Part shown: positions 52,198 through 64,000 of the stretch, piece by piece
How positions within the stretch are numbered: the stretch's first letter is position 1
Layout: every line of letters starts with the position of its first letter
NCBI RefSeq assembly: GCF_964340395.1
Contig: NC_135549.1
Coordinates: 14,563,342-14,627,341, forward strand
DNA from: Glandiceps talaboti
Taxonomy: Eukaryota; Hemichordata; Enteropneusta; Spengelidae
DNA: 64,000 nucleotides
Reading direction: 5' to 3'
Notes under the pieces: generated by a model
The model's database searches: none
Told to the model about the DNA's origin: nothing
What the model saw: only the letters and a program-made list of their open reading frames with translations
Program-made: the position numbers and the translations under genes

Positions 52198-54922
52198 CTT
52201 TTAAAAGGGACATTTACTGAAACTGTGTAATTCTGATACAAAGTACAGGCCCATATCAAATAAAATCTCCAAAATACACAACCACCTTGTATCTTCTCTC
52301 AATGACAATTTATAACAAAGAAATAGCATACCCTTCATAAGGCAAAAAAGAGAAATATAATCACTCTTGACTACAAACCACTGTAAAATCTCAGTTCACA
52401 TTTTTAAGAAACCCAAAAGTTAATTGCTTTGGATATTGAGAGAAAAAAAAGTTTACCCAAACCCCCTTCTATTAAATGTTGATCAGTTTTTATCACAGCT
52501 TTGCTGTTTATTCAAATCATGGTGTACAGTAGTTTTGAAATCTTTCTATATTTGTCCATTGGAAATGTACTTTGTAAGAACTCTCCATTTTTTTTCTTTC
52601 TTTTTCTTCAATTTAAACTAAGACTACAGCTGAAAAATAAGGCAGTACAGTTACGGTTTGAAAATAGAGTCTAGAGTTAATAATGAGAGTTCCACACATG
52701 AGCCACTTACAGGACTGTTAAAACTACTAATACTATATTTTCTTGTTATTTTAAGTTTGACATGCAGTACTGTTGCACTTGGCTAATATCAGTAAACTAA
52801 CTCAAATCGTTTTCATACTCTATACAGCATCATTTTAAAAGCATAAAACTACAGCTAAGCAAAAAATAACTATGATATGGTTATGTTTACATACAAAAAT
52901 GAGGAATAAATTAAAAAAAGAACTCAGGTAGGACTATCTTTTCTCATGCCACACAATGTAAAGATATTTTACAAGGCCATAAATACAACCAAAATTGTCA
53001 CCCATTTCACCGCAGTTGGAAATCATGCCAAGTTGTTGAGTTTTTTGTTTTCTTTTGAAAATTTTCTACATCAGGAAGGGGTCTTTGCTAATTTTTAGCT
53101 TTGAAATGTTAATTTCGTTCATTGGCAGTTGGTACATCAAATCTAGCACACAGTTCTAAATTGTTCAATTTGCACCTTCTCAATTTGTTCCTGTAAAGAC
53201 CTTACTATATTTATGAAATTATGATAGTTTTTCATTTGGCCAGTACAAATCCAAAAATTACACTTGAATCTCCATTGGATGTCATTTGAATTCAAACCTG
53301 TAGATGTCTTGCAAAGATGTGGTGAGCATACTATATCAAATCTAATGCATCACAAAAATGAGTATTTAAAGCTGGTAACAAAATAGTCAATCAACAAACT
53401 ACAACTCTTTGTGATATTGTCAGGGGTTACAACACCTTGTGTTAACAAAGTATGCGGCTTTTAGCATGATTTCCAACCTGAAATTCACAAGCCAATTATG
53501 TGACCATTAAACCTAAAATTTCACATACAATAACAATTTGTTCAACAAGAGGTTATTACATGTAAAACTGCCTTTAAGCTTAATGTATGACTTTTCTGAA
53601 GTGTTTTCAAAACAAACAAATGATGTCATATATCACATTGGCAACAACACATCTTTAATGCTCTTCCATTGAATTAAAAGACCTAATTCCATTTCATTTC
53701 TGCAATGAATACTCACTGTATCTGCATGATTGTCCACATGAGAAAATGGATCGGAAAATAAAAAAGTCTCCCATGTGATAATGATACAACAAAGCTTATA
53801 CACAGGAATGCATACAATTCTCCTCTTTGGGAAACTGACAAATAGTTTGCATCACTTTGTGCGTTCGTTTTGGCATTTTGAATATTCAACAAACTAGCAG
53901 TCGTCCCCGCTTTTCACAAAAACTTTAAAATAAAAAGCTAAAACATGTCAAAACTTTCAGTATGCCAATACGACTGAAATGCAATAGAGGATTTTTCTTC
54001 TTTAAAATGACAATAATATCGATAACTGTGTTCAAAATATCATTTTTTTTTTTCTTTTGACATTATATGTGTATGTGAAATGAAAGATATCTGTAAAATG
54101 GACTATACAAAGCAACGTTTCTGTACATACATTTAAAGCATAAAAGTGACATGTTGGTAATGTGTTAGAAAACAGAACGAAAAGACTGAATGACTGAAAA
54201 CCATTGATAATGACAAACTTATATGATCAGATCTGTGTTTGAATGATAGCTGGTAGATACATGTACATTTCAATAAACGTTTACTGCTAGATGCTTTTAT
54301 TGTTGTTGTTAATTTGCCAGCTTGGCACACCTGGATTCTAGCAACACATCCCAGGTGGCAATGGTAAAACGTAAATTCAAACTACAGTCCAACATTGACT
54401 GGTATAAGGTTAAATACATTGGAATCTAACAATACATATAAACTGAAGTTTTAAATATCAAGATTCTGTTTCTTTTGATACACTTCGGAGGATTCCATCG
54501 ACATTTCCCCGTCCCCCATAGAGAAAATAACTAAAAAATGTTAAACAAGTGTTTTTCTTTCCTAATCTTTCAGCTGAACCCAATATATACTGAATATTTG
54601 AGGTGTTGAAAACAGAAACTTGAATATGGGGAAAATATAGCACATTCCATAGCCATCATGTCAGAGTATACAGGACTGAAAAAAATCCAACAGTTAAATA
54701 TTGAAAAGAGCCAAAAAAATCATTGTTTTTAGCTGCATGATGCTTCAAGTCCCCCTTCCCCTCGCCCCCTCTGTTATTGTTAAATCATCACATATACAGA
54801 ATATTAAACAATTATGCGGATTTCCACATTGGTCAGAAGAAACAAAGTTGAAATAGCAACTAGTTGTATTAAATTTGCTAACCATTAGCTTTTAGAACTT
54901 GACAGCAATGAGATACAATTTT

Positions 54923-54928
54923 TTTATT
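54923..54928 (-). terminator. Candidate polyadenylation signal of NR2C
   Basis: AATAAA on the minus strand, about 770 nt downstream of the NR2C stop. Another is at 54296-54301. Choice between them is not possible from sequence. Confidence 0.3.
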
Positions 54929-55691
54929 AAAAAGTGTGTTTTTAAAATCCTGACTACCTGAAGACAAGTTCAACGAGTTGTGTTTGAACCATTCTACATA
55001 CAACATTGAATAATTTATGACAACTATGTGTAAGATTCAGAAAAAATGGGATGGTAAGAAGTCAGATGTGCACCTTTTTTTTTGCCCCTGTAGTTAATCT
55101 ATTACTGAACATGTTCGGAACATATATGTATATATATTTATATTTAGAAATGGGGGGCAAAAAACAAATGGATAGAAATGTTCCTGATAAACACACAACA
55201 TAACTACCACCACTAGGACGTGAAAAAATCCCCAAATGAAACATTGACTTGAAACTGTCATTTGCTGTTGGTTCTAACTAAACAATACATTTTTACTATG
55301 GTACAGTCTTTACATTACCCTTTCTTCAGATTCATTCATAGATATCACTCAAAAATCGACTTTTTACAAGTTTTGTTGTCATGGTGTCAAGATTAACTTG
55401 GATTCCATTCTATGACAACATCTTTGTTCTGTTATCACGGCACTTTCATCGTTGAAACGCCACTGAATTCCATTTTTTTTGTAATTTAGCTGCCTCTTTT
55501 TTTGTCTATCCTTGATTACAGTATTACAAAAAGATTTGATTATCTTAGAGATAGCGAGAGAGAAAGCGAGAGAGAGACTGGTACAGTTCTTCAGATGATT
55601 TACACAAACTGAGTTTGAATTTCAGCTATGAACAATAAAAACAGAGCTAGAGAATAAGTGAATGAGAGAGCGACTACAGAGTGTTGTTGAA

Positions 55692-58600
55692 TTACTGGGG
55701 CTGTATAGCAATCTGTGTGTTGTAATCTGCTGTTTCCATCCTCAGAATATACGGAATGATACTGTCTATCTGTACATTGCCAATCAGCCCAGCAAAGAAC
55801 AACTCTTCCATGATACTTGGATTGAGAAGTCGTAACGCTGGCAGTCGAAGTAGGATCTTGCCAAACCGATCTGTACTGGTAGGGTAGGTTCTCGTCACAT
55901 ACTCTTGTAATTCTTGTACTGCTTTCTCCTGAAACTTCTCAATCTGTCTTGAGTTCATCAAACCCGGGTGATCTATACATGTAAAATCAAATGATCCATC
56001 TGATTTAGAAAGAAAACAACAGACTTCACCACATTTGTAGAAAAGTTTCACCATGCTGAAAGTGTTGCATTCAATAATAAACCTTACATTATCAATGGTG
56101 ATATCCCAATATACAAAGTGTATCAAAGCAGTCTATTGCATGAAATGATGTCTATGATCTGGACTTGTGTGTTCGAATCAATCCTCTGTTCAACTTTGTC
56201 TCATATTTTCAAGAACTGTTAAATTGAGAAATTGGCATATAAATTAATTTTTCTATTTTTGTAAATGACTATAAAATGTATGTTTTTTTTTCCTTCTAAG
56301 AGTTAGTTGGCCACTCACATAATTTGACCATACCTTTCTGCAACATCAAGTTCTTACCATCTATAATTAAGAGTGCAGTTTCTATGTAAACAATGCAAGA
56401 GATCTGACTTCAATCCCCTTACCTGTACTGAAGAGAACAATCGCCTTCATATATGCAAACTCTGTTGAGTCTATTTGGAGTTTTGTCACTGAATTAACAA
56501 ATTCTTGAAGTTTCCAGATATGTTCCATCACTATTTTAACTCTATCAGCTGACAATTTATCTGTAAATATCAAGATCAATATAACATTTGTACATTTGCA
56601 TTTGATGACAACAGGTTCAAATCAAAGACTCATCTACCATGTGTTAGATGTGTCCATGTTTTGAAGAGAGAGGAATTGGCCATCACTGCAGTGGAGTCTA
56701 GCTGCTACACCTTTGGGCTTTCTTCTGATATGACAAGCGACCAAAGGTCACTTTGCAACAGAAAGGTGCAATTGAGGGTGTTTAGCCTGCGGTCTAGCTA
56801 AAGTCATCTCCCATATTCCAGGATATAAATAATGGCCACTCCGAGACCCCGTAGACAATTAGCACAAATAGAGAACAATTACCGACTCACAATTCCAATA
56901 AAGCCATAAGATGTAGTAGTGATGTACATGTGTTTGTCAACATATATATTCATACTTTGCCAAACCCACAACCATATGTCACCCCAATGGAATGACAAGT
57001 CCAAATATCTACACACCAAAAGTAATATTCCGATCAAATACTAAGGCAATCAGTCTGGCAGTATTTGACTTAAGTCATTTACACGCATTCACACACGCTC
57101 TCACACACGCACGCACACACACACACACACGCACACGCACACACACACTTCACCATGCCTATAGCACTGCTGCACCTCACTCAGTTCAGTTATGCTAAAA
57201 ATGCGGGACGTATAGCCTGAAGTTTGGTTTCTAAATCCTACAAAAAGTTTACAAATTGTACTTACGCATACCTTGCTGAACACTGGTCTGTAGGTGATTG
57301 ACAATAGCGGTAAGAATGGTGGAGAGTGCCATGGCTTGACAACACTGTGCTAAACCCAACGTGAACAATTCACTCCAACATCTCTGTACCACTGTGGTAT
57401 GAGACTCTTGCCTGCAAGATTACCAAAGTACAACAATTTCAATCATTCATGAACTCACAGATCTGAATTTTTTTTTTAATCAAGTGGTCCGATTCTGGTA
57501 GTCCACAGTAAGATGCTGATGGTCAATATTTTAGTCAATCAGTGTCATTTCATTTTCTTTTTGTCCACTTTTGTATATATTATCTTGTAGAAATCGTCAA
57601 AACTTCTGAGGTAAATTTCATGCTGCTAGTTTTGCAATACAGAATCTGATTGACGTACATGTAACTCATAAATAATGTACAAATTATAATCACAAATCAA
57701 CAATTTTTTATAATACTTTACTTTTCATATTACACCTTAATTCTGCCACTCGTTTGAGAATAATAATTTTAGAAAATTCAGTGACCACAAAACTTAACAC
57801 CACTACTAAAATGGAAACCCTGACAGACTCAGCATAACAGCATAACTTATCAAAGTTAGGCTAATCACAAAACATACATCTAAGCTGGTTGAAATAGCAC
57901 CCCTACATATTGCTGGACGTGTACATGTAGCTAACAAAATGTTGAAAGCTGAAGGCAGAGGAATATCTAAGTGATCACTTTACAATTCTATATATCTGAC
58001 ATACAATGCTGACTGGTAGCAAAAGTACATGCTAAGCTGAGTCAGTTTTTCTGGAAAAGATAGTATCTGGTATCCTTGGATATTTGCAAAGGAGGGAAGC
58101 GAGTCTTATCTTTGCAGTTGTCATAGTTTCTGGCTTGATTTTCATAATCACCAATCCCTATGGCATTTCCAATTTTAATATATCTCATAGATAGCAAGAA
58201 CAAGCAGATAGCAATGTGAAATTCTATCAATGCAAATAAGTAATTGGTGTTCAGTGAAAGAAATGACGTTATCCATTTCAAATTGACGTTAGCTGCAAAT
58301 ATTGGTTGAGACATAAAGATCCTGGGTAATGTATGAGTCAGGATATGAAACAAACACAGACAGTTACTCAAGAGACATCACGGTAGAACGACACATACAG
58401 AATCAAAAGGTTGCTGGGGGGGAGGGAGGTTTATTAGACACGGTTATTGTAAAATTCTTGATAACTGCCACAGGCTTGAATCAGAAACTGTGGGTTTGAA
58501 ATATTTGGAAATCAAGTTTGTATAATTTTGTTTTATAGCAGCAAACATATTTTGCACAATAAAAGAAATGTGATGAAACCATAACAGGAGGAGTGTGCCT

Positions 58601-61600
58601 GGAGAGATGTAAGACACTAGAGTCATGTCTCACATGCAAAAATGAACCTTCAAAAACAGTCAGCTGTAATCTTGAGGCAATGTACAGGGATCTGGATCTA
58701 ATTGGCACCGCCTCCTTAGGAGTATCACACCAATGGGGGTCAAAGGTTAAGATATGAATACTACAGATTTAAGTGATCTCTAAGTCTTGTCTTGAATGAA
58801 TATGTTGAAGGTGATTCGATGATAGAAGAGGGCAGGGAACACTTATCATATATGAAACTTACCCTAAAGCCTGGAATGATGGTATGCTTCTAGCCCAGTG
58901 CATGGAAAGGAAAAGAAGTCTTGACGCTGATTCACAGATATAATGAACATTGAGATACTGTGGCATGGGTGATGGTGTCGTCAGTTTAAACTGGAAATGT
59001 GTGTCGGTAAGTAAAGGCCCTTCAATTTCAATCAGTGGTGGGGTAGAACCAGATGCTTCTGAAGAATCACCCTGTCCGCCATTGGCTGATGAATCAGATG
59101 TACTGAAATAGATAACACATATATAAACAGTTAATATGTTCCATACATCTTTTTGTCTTATCTAGGCAGTACTATGTTAATTTGACCAGATGTACATGTA
59201 CATACTCAAATATGTACATTCAAAGGTTCTTTGTAACAGTTTCATATTGCTTGGATGTATCCCATTAGCTTTGTCGAACTGGTGACACTGTGTGGCAGAA
59301 ATACAAAATATTACGACCACAGACTGAAATTTTTAATTATTGAGATTTTGTTTATTCTAAGAGAGATTATTTGAGAAAAAGGTTTTGGAAATTGAAAGAA
59401 TATTTCATAATGTAACACAGTACTGTCTATGACACAAAAACTTGATACACGCAGAGTGTAAACCATCTCGCTTTCTCTCAGGGACAACAAAGCATTCACA
59501 GCATCACAATCACATGGGTAATGAAACATTATGTACAGTGTTTGAGCTATGTTAATTTCAATCAACATCATGATATAATTTTGATATAACCCCCCCCCCC
59601 CCCACACACACACACACAAATAGTTTGGTGCACCCCTTTTCCCCTCATTACCCCTACATTTTTTATGTTGCCTCACATTGTCTCCACATTTTGGTCTAGT
59701 CATACACTCACTAACATTTGGATATAGCCCCCCCCCCCCCCCCCCCCCATGACGTGCTTGTTTTAGTATTGCCTCATACAATTCTAATTCCGTGCCACAT
59801 AACTTTGCCCCATCCTTATTTTTTTCCACAAGCTGTAGATGACATCAGTATACATTGTAAATTGTGACTCGCTGTCTTTGGCATCTATAAAGCAATATTT
59901 ACTTTTAACATAATTTTTTTACTAGCTATCATGTATCATAAAAACTAATGGTAGAAATCTGAGGTAATGTCAGACATACTACTCAAATAATATAATGGGA
60001 TGAATACTAAAAAAATAAACCAACTAGAAATGAACAGCTGAAGTAATAGAACACATGATGAATTTAATGTGAAAGGTCACAAATTGTAGTATTGTTGGCA
60101 TGGACAAAGTTTATGATTATTCTTTAAACATATGGACCACTTGATGGGACAGCTGCAGTAGTTGCCAGGTATTAAAATCCATTCAACACTTGTGTACTTA
60201 CGTCACTTCAACTGTGTTCGCTGTCTCTGTAGCTTCTCCTTGGGTATTCAGAGCCTTGGCTAAAGTATCAAATGCTTTTGAGATCTGATTGACAGCCTCT
60301 GCTGATGCCTGTATTTCAGCAGCTCCGGATTCTCCGTTAGCTACTTGAGTAGTGTCCCCAGCTGCTTCAGTTGTGGTGCCGTCTTTGTTCTTACTCATGT
60401 TAGCCAGAGTGGTCACGACGTTAGCCAGGGTGCTCAGATCTGTATTGCCAGCACTGGTTTCAGCTATGGGACTGTTACCTTGGATGTTGATAAGCATGCC
60501 TTGATCAAACAATCCAACATGCTGCTTTTCTCTTTCTGTTGAGAGCCAAACAATAAAATGCAATCTATTTAATTCCAAATGTTTACAGTGTAACACCTTG
60601 GTGGAGATTACAACAGGAATTATCCGAGTAATAACATGAATTTGTACATTTCTAGTAGTGAAGGTAGCGTAAATAGGTGTGTGTATATATTTAAATGGAC
60701 AAATCATTTTACTCTACATTTCAATTAAGAGAGCATAGCTTGGGTAGGTATAGAGTTTTTTCTATATTGGATATATAGTAAAATTAAGTTTTTGAAAAGA
60801 GAACTGTCGATAATTAAACGTATTCAGGCACGTCAAAAAGATGTTGACATAAGTATACCTTGTTAAGACTGTACTGAATCTGACTGTATATTGCATGCTT
60901 TTGTATGAATTCTATTACTTGGCTTGTACAATATGTAACGATGATTGACTACAGCATATACAATAAATGTGTACTATGCTACAGAATGTTTAGTCTGCCA
61001 AATACTATGTGTCGTCTTGCTCTATCAGCTAGCACTGACAAGGAGACTGATTAGGGCTGAACGACACAACACATCTTGCACTCTATGTATGTACAGGATG
61101 TTGTGATATCAATTTGTTGCCATGCATAATGTCATGCTTTTTCATTGATGAAGCAGTGCTTTACTGCAGAGCCACTTACCAGCAACAAAGGTCGGTGTGG
61201 CAGCTAGAGGGCTTCTCAAGTCCTTACGGATGTAGATCTTTTCTGTAGATGCTGCACAGTTGCCGGGAGACTTCTCACGATTTGACTTGATTGGAGTCCT
61301 CTCACACTGCACAGCTATAGAAGTATTTGAAATACGGGATGTCCCAAAAAGTTTTGAGCCTGGTAAATGGGGTTGAAGTGTAATATGGGCGTTTCCCAAT
61401 GTGAACATCATTCTGTACCTCATGCAGTTCAAGCCACTTACAAAGGCTAAAAACTGTGTTGGGTACGTCAATATTCATTTGGCTCAAGGAAATTTTTTTT
61501 TTGCTGAACACAAAGGAAAACATCATGTGTAGTTAATAGCATTCTTACAATTCTATCAATAATTCCTTTTTTTCTGTGTGGTAAAAAAAAACAAAGTAGA

Positions 61601-64000
61601 GAATTGCCTAGTCATATCAGCTTGGAAACGCCATATTGTTTTTCAGAATTTTTGTTTCTGTATTTTAATTTTTTGATATCAGATGGTTGAAAATTGATAT
61701 TACTATCAGCGTTGGTTGGTTTTTCTGTAGGTTGAATCTCCAAACAAACAAACAAACATACAAATCACATGACGCACACTCCAACGTTAGTAAATCTTGG
61801 TTATTCTCACAAAAACTCAACATACTAAAGAAAAGTTATCCCCCTCATCATTTGAATCATCTAACATATAAATGTATCTAAAACAAAGAAAGATGTTACA
61901 GTAGTGAATCATCTATGTAATACCAACCGTCTTTCCCAACTAGGTGTCTCATTCTGTTTTCACATTCATACTTTATAAAAAAATAAAGACAGCACAAATA
62001 GAAATCAGGTATACATCAACACATTAAATCGGTCCATTTTTCACTTTATGTTGAGTTTCTGTGAGAATCTGACAAATCTCTACAATGACAGGATGAGATG
62101 TGAACGTGTGGATCAGTCAATAACAAAGACACGGTAACAGTCACATACACCAGGGTCCACGCAATGTACATGTATAGAATTTGACTCCAAATATTAACAG
62201 CAATGATTCCAAAACATGACATCTTTGCAGTGGTCTGACAATGCAATACTGCAATGTTTTGAAATCAATAATAATAATATAAATCTTAATATATGTGGTA
62301 TTGCTTTTCTTTTGAAACATCATGGTGTCAAGAGAACAAAGTGAATAATCATACATGTGCATTGGTTTGCACTGACATTACCCGGTACTGTTAATCTCAA
62401 TGGATTGCTGGACCTGGTCGAGGTTTAAAAAACAACAGACACAAATGAAATGAAATGAGATCTCATCAAGCCATTTTATCACACAAATCTATAGGAGCAG
62501 TTAAAAAAAGCCAATAATCACCTAGAGTAGTTGGTGACTTACATTCAGCTTTCATTCCCATAGCCAAGCATTTTTGTAAGCGACAGAACTGACAACGATT
62601 TCGGTGATGTTTTGTCACCTGGCAATCCTTGGCACCACGGCATGTGTAACAAAGCTGCTTGCGAATGCTTCTCTTAAAGAAGCCTTTGCAGCCCTCACAA
62701 CTGACAACACCGTAGTGGCGACCTAAAAAAATAAATACACATTATACGGTCAACGGTAAGTTCACAGTCAACTGTGTTTGATGTTATTCTGGTAATCAAG
62801 GCTTCAGTTTACTAAGATAGACACAAACTGAAACTATTGTCATAGCATGTTGATACAATAGTGATGAGCTGTCTGTGTTGGTGTTTGGAACAACAGTTAA
62901 AATTAAACACTTATGGTTTACCAACACAGATGACTTTCCATTTGAAGAAAACTTAATTTTTAAGCAGTTTGAAATTTTATTTCAAAATCCATTGTTTTAT
63001 TTTGACTTTACATCAAATGTTACTTGACAACTTTATATGAGGATTATTGATATTCTAACTATCACAATTAACACTTAATATTTTTATCCAAAACTACCTC
63101 TACACAGTAACCAACCTGGCTAATAGAAAGGAAAAATCACTATTGTCAAGGAAACATTTGTTCTACATCTGGCCACATTTGTCATAGCAACCAGGCTTAC
63201 ATTCACTCTAGACTAATATTGAATTTTATTCTATATCTTTAGCCTGGGGGGGTAATACATTTAAAATCCTTTTACACCAACTGGCATTATGAACATGAAA
63301 TGAGTACCAGTACAGAGAAGGAACTTTAATTAGAAATTTTCATTAAATAAGTATGAAAACAGAGTTTATGAACAGTCATTCTTGCAACTTTAATTACATC
63401 ATCATTTTATCTAAGTACTCACAACTAAAATTATTACAATGAGCAGGAAAAACTCTGAATCACTCCAATGTAAACTAAAGACACGTTTCTTTTCCTGTTG
63501 TTTTTTAAAAAAAATAAAATTATCAACAATAATAGTACAAATGTATTTTATAATACAAAAGCATGTCTTTGAATGTCTGTATAGTAGTAAGGGGACAGAA
63601 CCCAGACTAGCTGTAAGCAATTCCCCGACTCCCCATTTACCCACTATAATAGATTTATTTATTTGCGTAAATAAACTGATTATTATAATATACATACTCA
63701 ACGTGGTTGTTTTTTTTATATCTACTTGTCAGGAAAATTATTGAGGAAAGAAAGAGAGCATACAATCCAACATTTTAGTGTGGTTTTTCTTTCAGCTTAT
63801 CAGTAATTTTCAATCTTAGATATACAGATAGATATCTTGTCTTACCAGAGGCTTTGTCACCACACACAACACACAGCTCAATTGGCTTTGTCATCAGTTT
63901 GTCTGGGGTCACTTGTACTTGTTGAATATGGCCAACTTGGGGAACTTGTAAAGTCACATGCTGGACGTGTCCTGAAGGCTGCTGTACCACTTGAACATGG
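55692..64000 (-). CDS. NR2C: Nuclear receptor NR2C (TR2/TR4 orthologue), 5' end outside window
   Basis: Exons: 63846-64000 (partial), 62543-62722, 61180-61314, 60202-60535, 58863-59102, 57272-57411, 56423-56560, 55692-55972. All phases close, giving 533 residues in the window plus stop. A Gln/Val-rich N-terminal region leads into a complete zinc-finger DNA-binding domain: finger 1 Cys 43, 46, 60, 63; P-box CEGCK at 60-64; finger 2 Cys 79, 85, 95, 98 (CRGAKDC...CQFC), then the extension [16 protein letters not shown]. The hinge is long and rich in Thr, Ala and Asn. The ligand-binding domain starts near [20 protein letters not shown] and ends [20 protein letters not shown]; these blocks identify TR2/TR4 rather than RXR or HNF4. 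The family binds direct repeats of AGGTCA and usually acts as a repressor in the nucleus. The frame stays open to the right edge, so the initiator lies beyond 64000. Confidence 0.96.
57086..57150. repeat. (CA)n microsatellite
   Basis: CACACGCACACA-type tract in the NR2C intron 56561-57271. Confidence 0.93.
59590..59748. repeat. Two poly(C) runs flanking a (CA)n stretch
   Basis: C-runs at about 59590-59603 and 59729-59748 (the second near 20 bases) in the NR2C intron 59103-60201. On the minus strand, the transcript sense, these are G-runs with quadruplex potential. Confidence 0.88.

Larger units (their letters stand above)
49051..55691. other. Intergenic region between FBXL13 and NR2C
   Basis: No coding exon was found. 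The first few hundred bases are the FBXL13 upstream region, somewhat richer in GC, with no TATA box. The interval then holds a MITE (49626-49739), a (GAAT)n microsatellite (50539-50595), a 30-bp minisatellite (51661-52197), and AT-rich DNA that is probably the NR2C 3' UTR near its right end. Confidence 0.55.

Noticed and set aside
51588-52259. 223-codon minus-strand open frame with decapeptide repeats
   Set aside because: It is the 30-bp minisatellite read in one frame; another frame is also open, there are no splice partners, and the composition follows the repeat.
63775-63990. NR2C start codon at 63990
   Set aside because: The codon there is GTG inside an open frame that continues to the window edge (HVQ before it), so the true start lies outside.

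Overview
The window is animal nuclear DNA: AT-rich, intron-dense, GT-AG spliced, with abundant (CA)n, (AAC)n and (GAAT)n tracts, minisatellites and a tRNA-derived SINE. Nothing looks prokaryotic or viral. A DD3-3-family gene pair, an FBXL13/DRC6 orthologue and one NR2C (TR2/TR4) receptor point to a non-vertebrate metazoan, probably a marine invertebrate (hemichordate, echinoderm, mollusc or annelid grade). The species cannot be fixed from sequence alone.

Layout. (1) 1-9.9 kb, minus strand: 5' part of DD3-3-like gene A (10 coding exons plus one predicted 5' non-coding exon; its 3' end lies left of position 1). (2) 9.83-10.29 kb: short head-to-head promoter with a palindromic CRE and a TATA-like box. 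(3) 10.29-24.27 kb, plus strand: complete DD3-3-like gene B, 14 coding exons, 779 aa, type I membrane protein. (4) 24.3-28.5 kb: convergent 3' flanks of gene B and FBXL13, with a 30-bp perfect palindrome and a degenerate minisatellite. (5) 28.52-49.05 kb, minus strand: complete FBXL13-like gene, 20 coding exons, 802 aa, including exons of 15 and 26 nt. (6) 49.05-55.69 kb: intergenic DNA with a 114-bp MITE flanked by a perfect 9-bp target duplication and a 30-bp minisatellite. (7) 55.69-64.00 kb, minus strand: NR2C nuclear receptor, 8 coding exons, 533 aa in the window, 5' end beyond the right edge.

Every coding exon was joined by hand at GT-AG sites with reading phase checked across each junction; all four models stay open throughout. 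A and B are a divergent tandem duplicate pair. FBXL13 (axonemal dynein regulatory complex) and NR2C (transcription factor) are unrelated neighbours, and no operon or pathway link is implied.

The most unusual observation is that both DD3-3 paralogues carry, in different introns, tandem copies of the end of the preceding exon together with its 5' splice site: seven 80-bp donor copies in A, and three decaying copies in B. In both genes the first in-frame codon past the true donor is TAA, so use of a downstream copy would truncate the protein.
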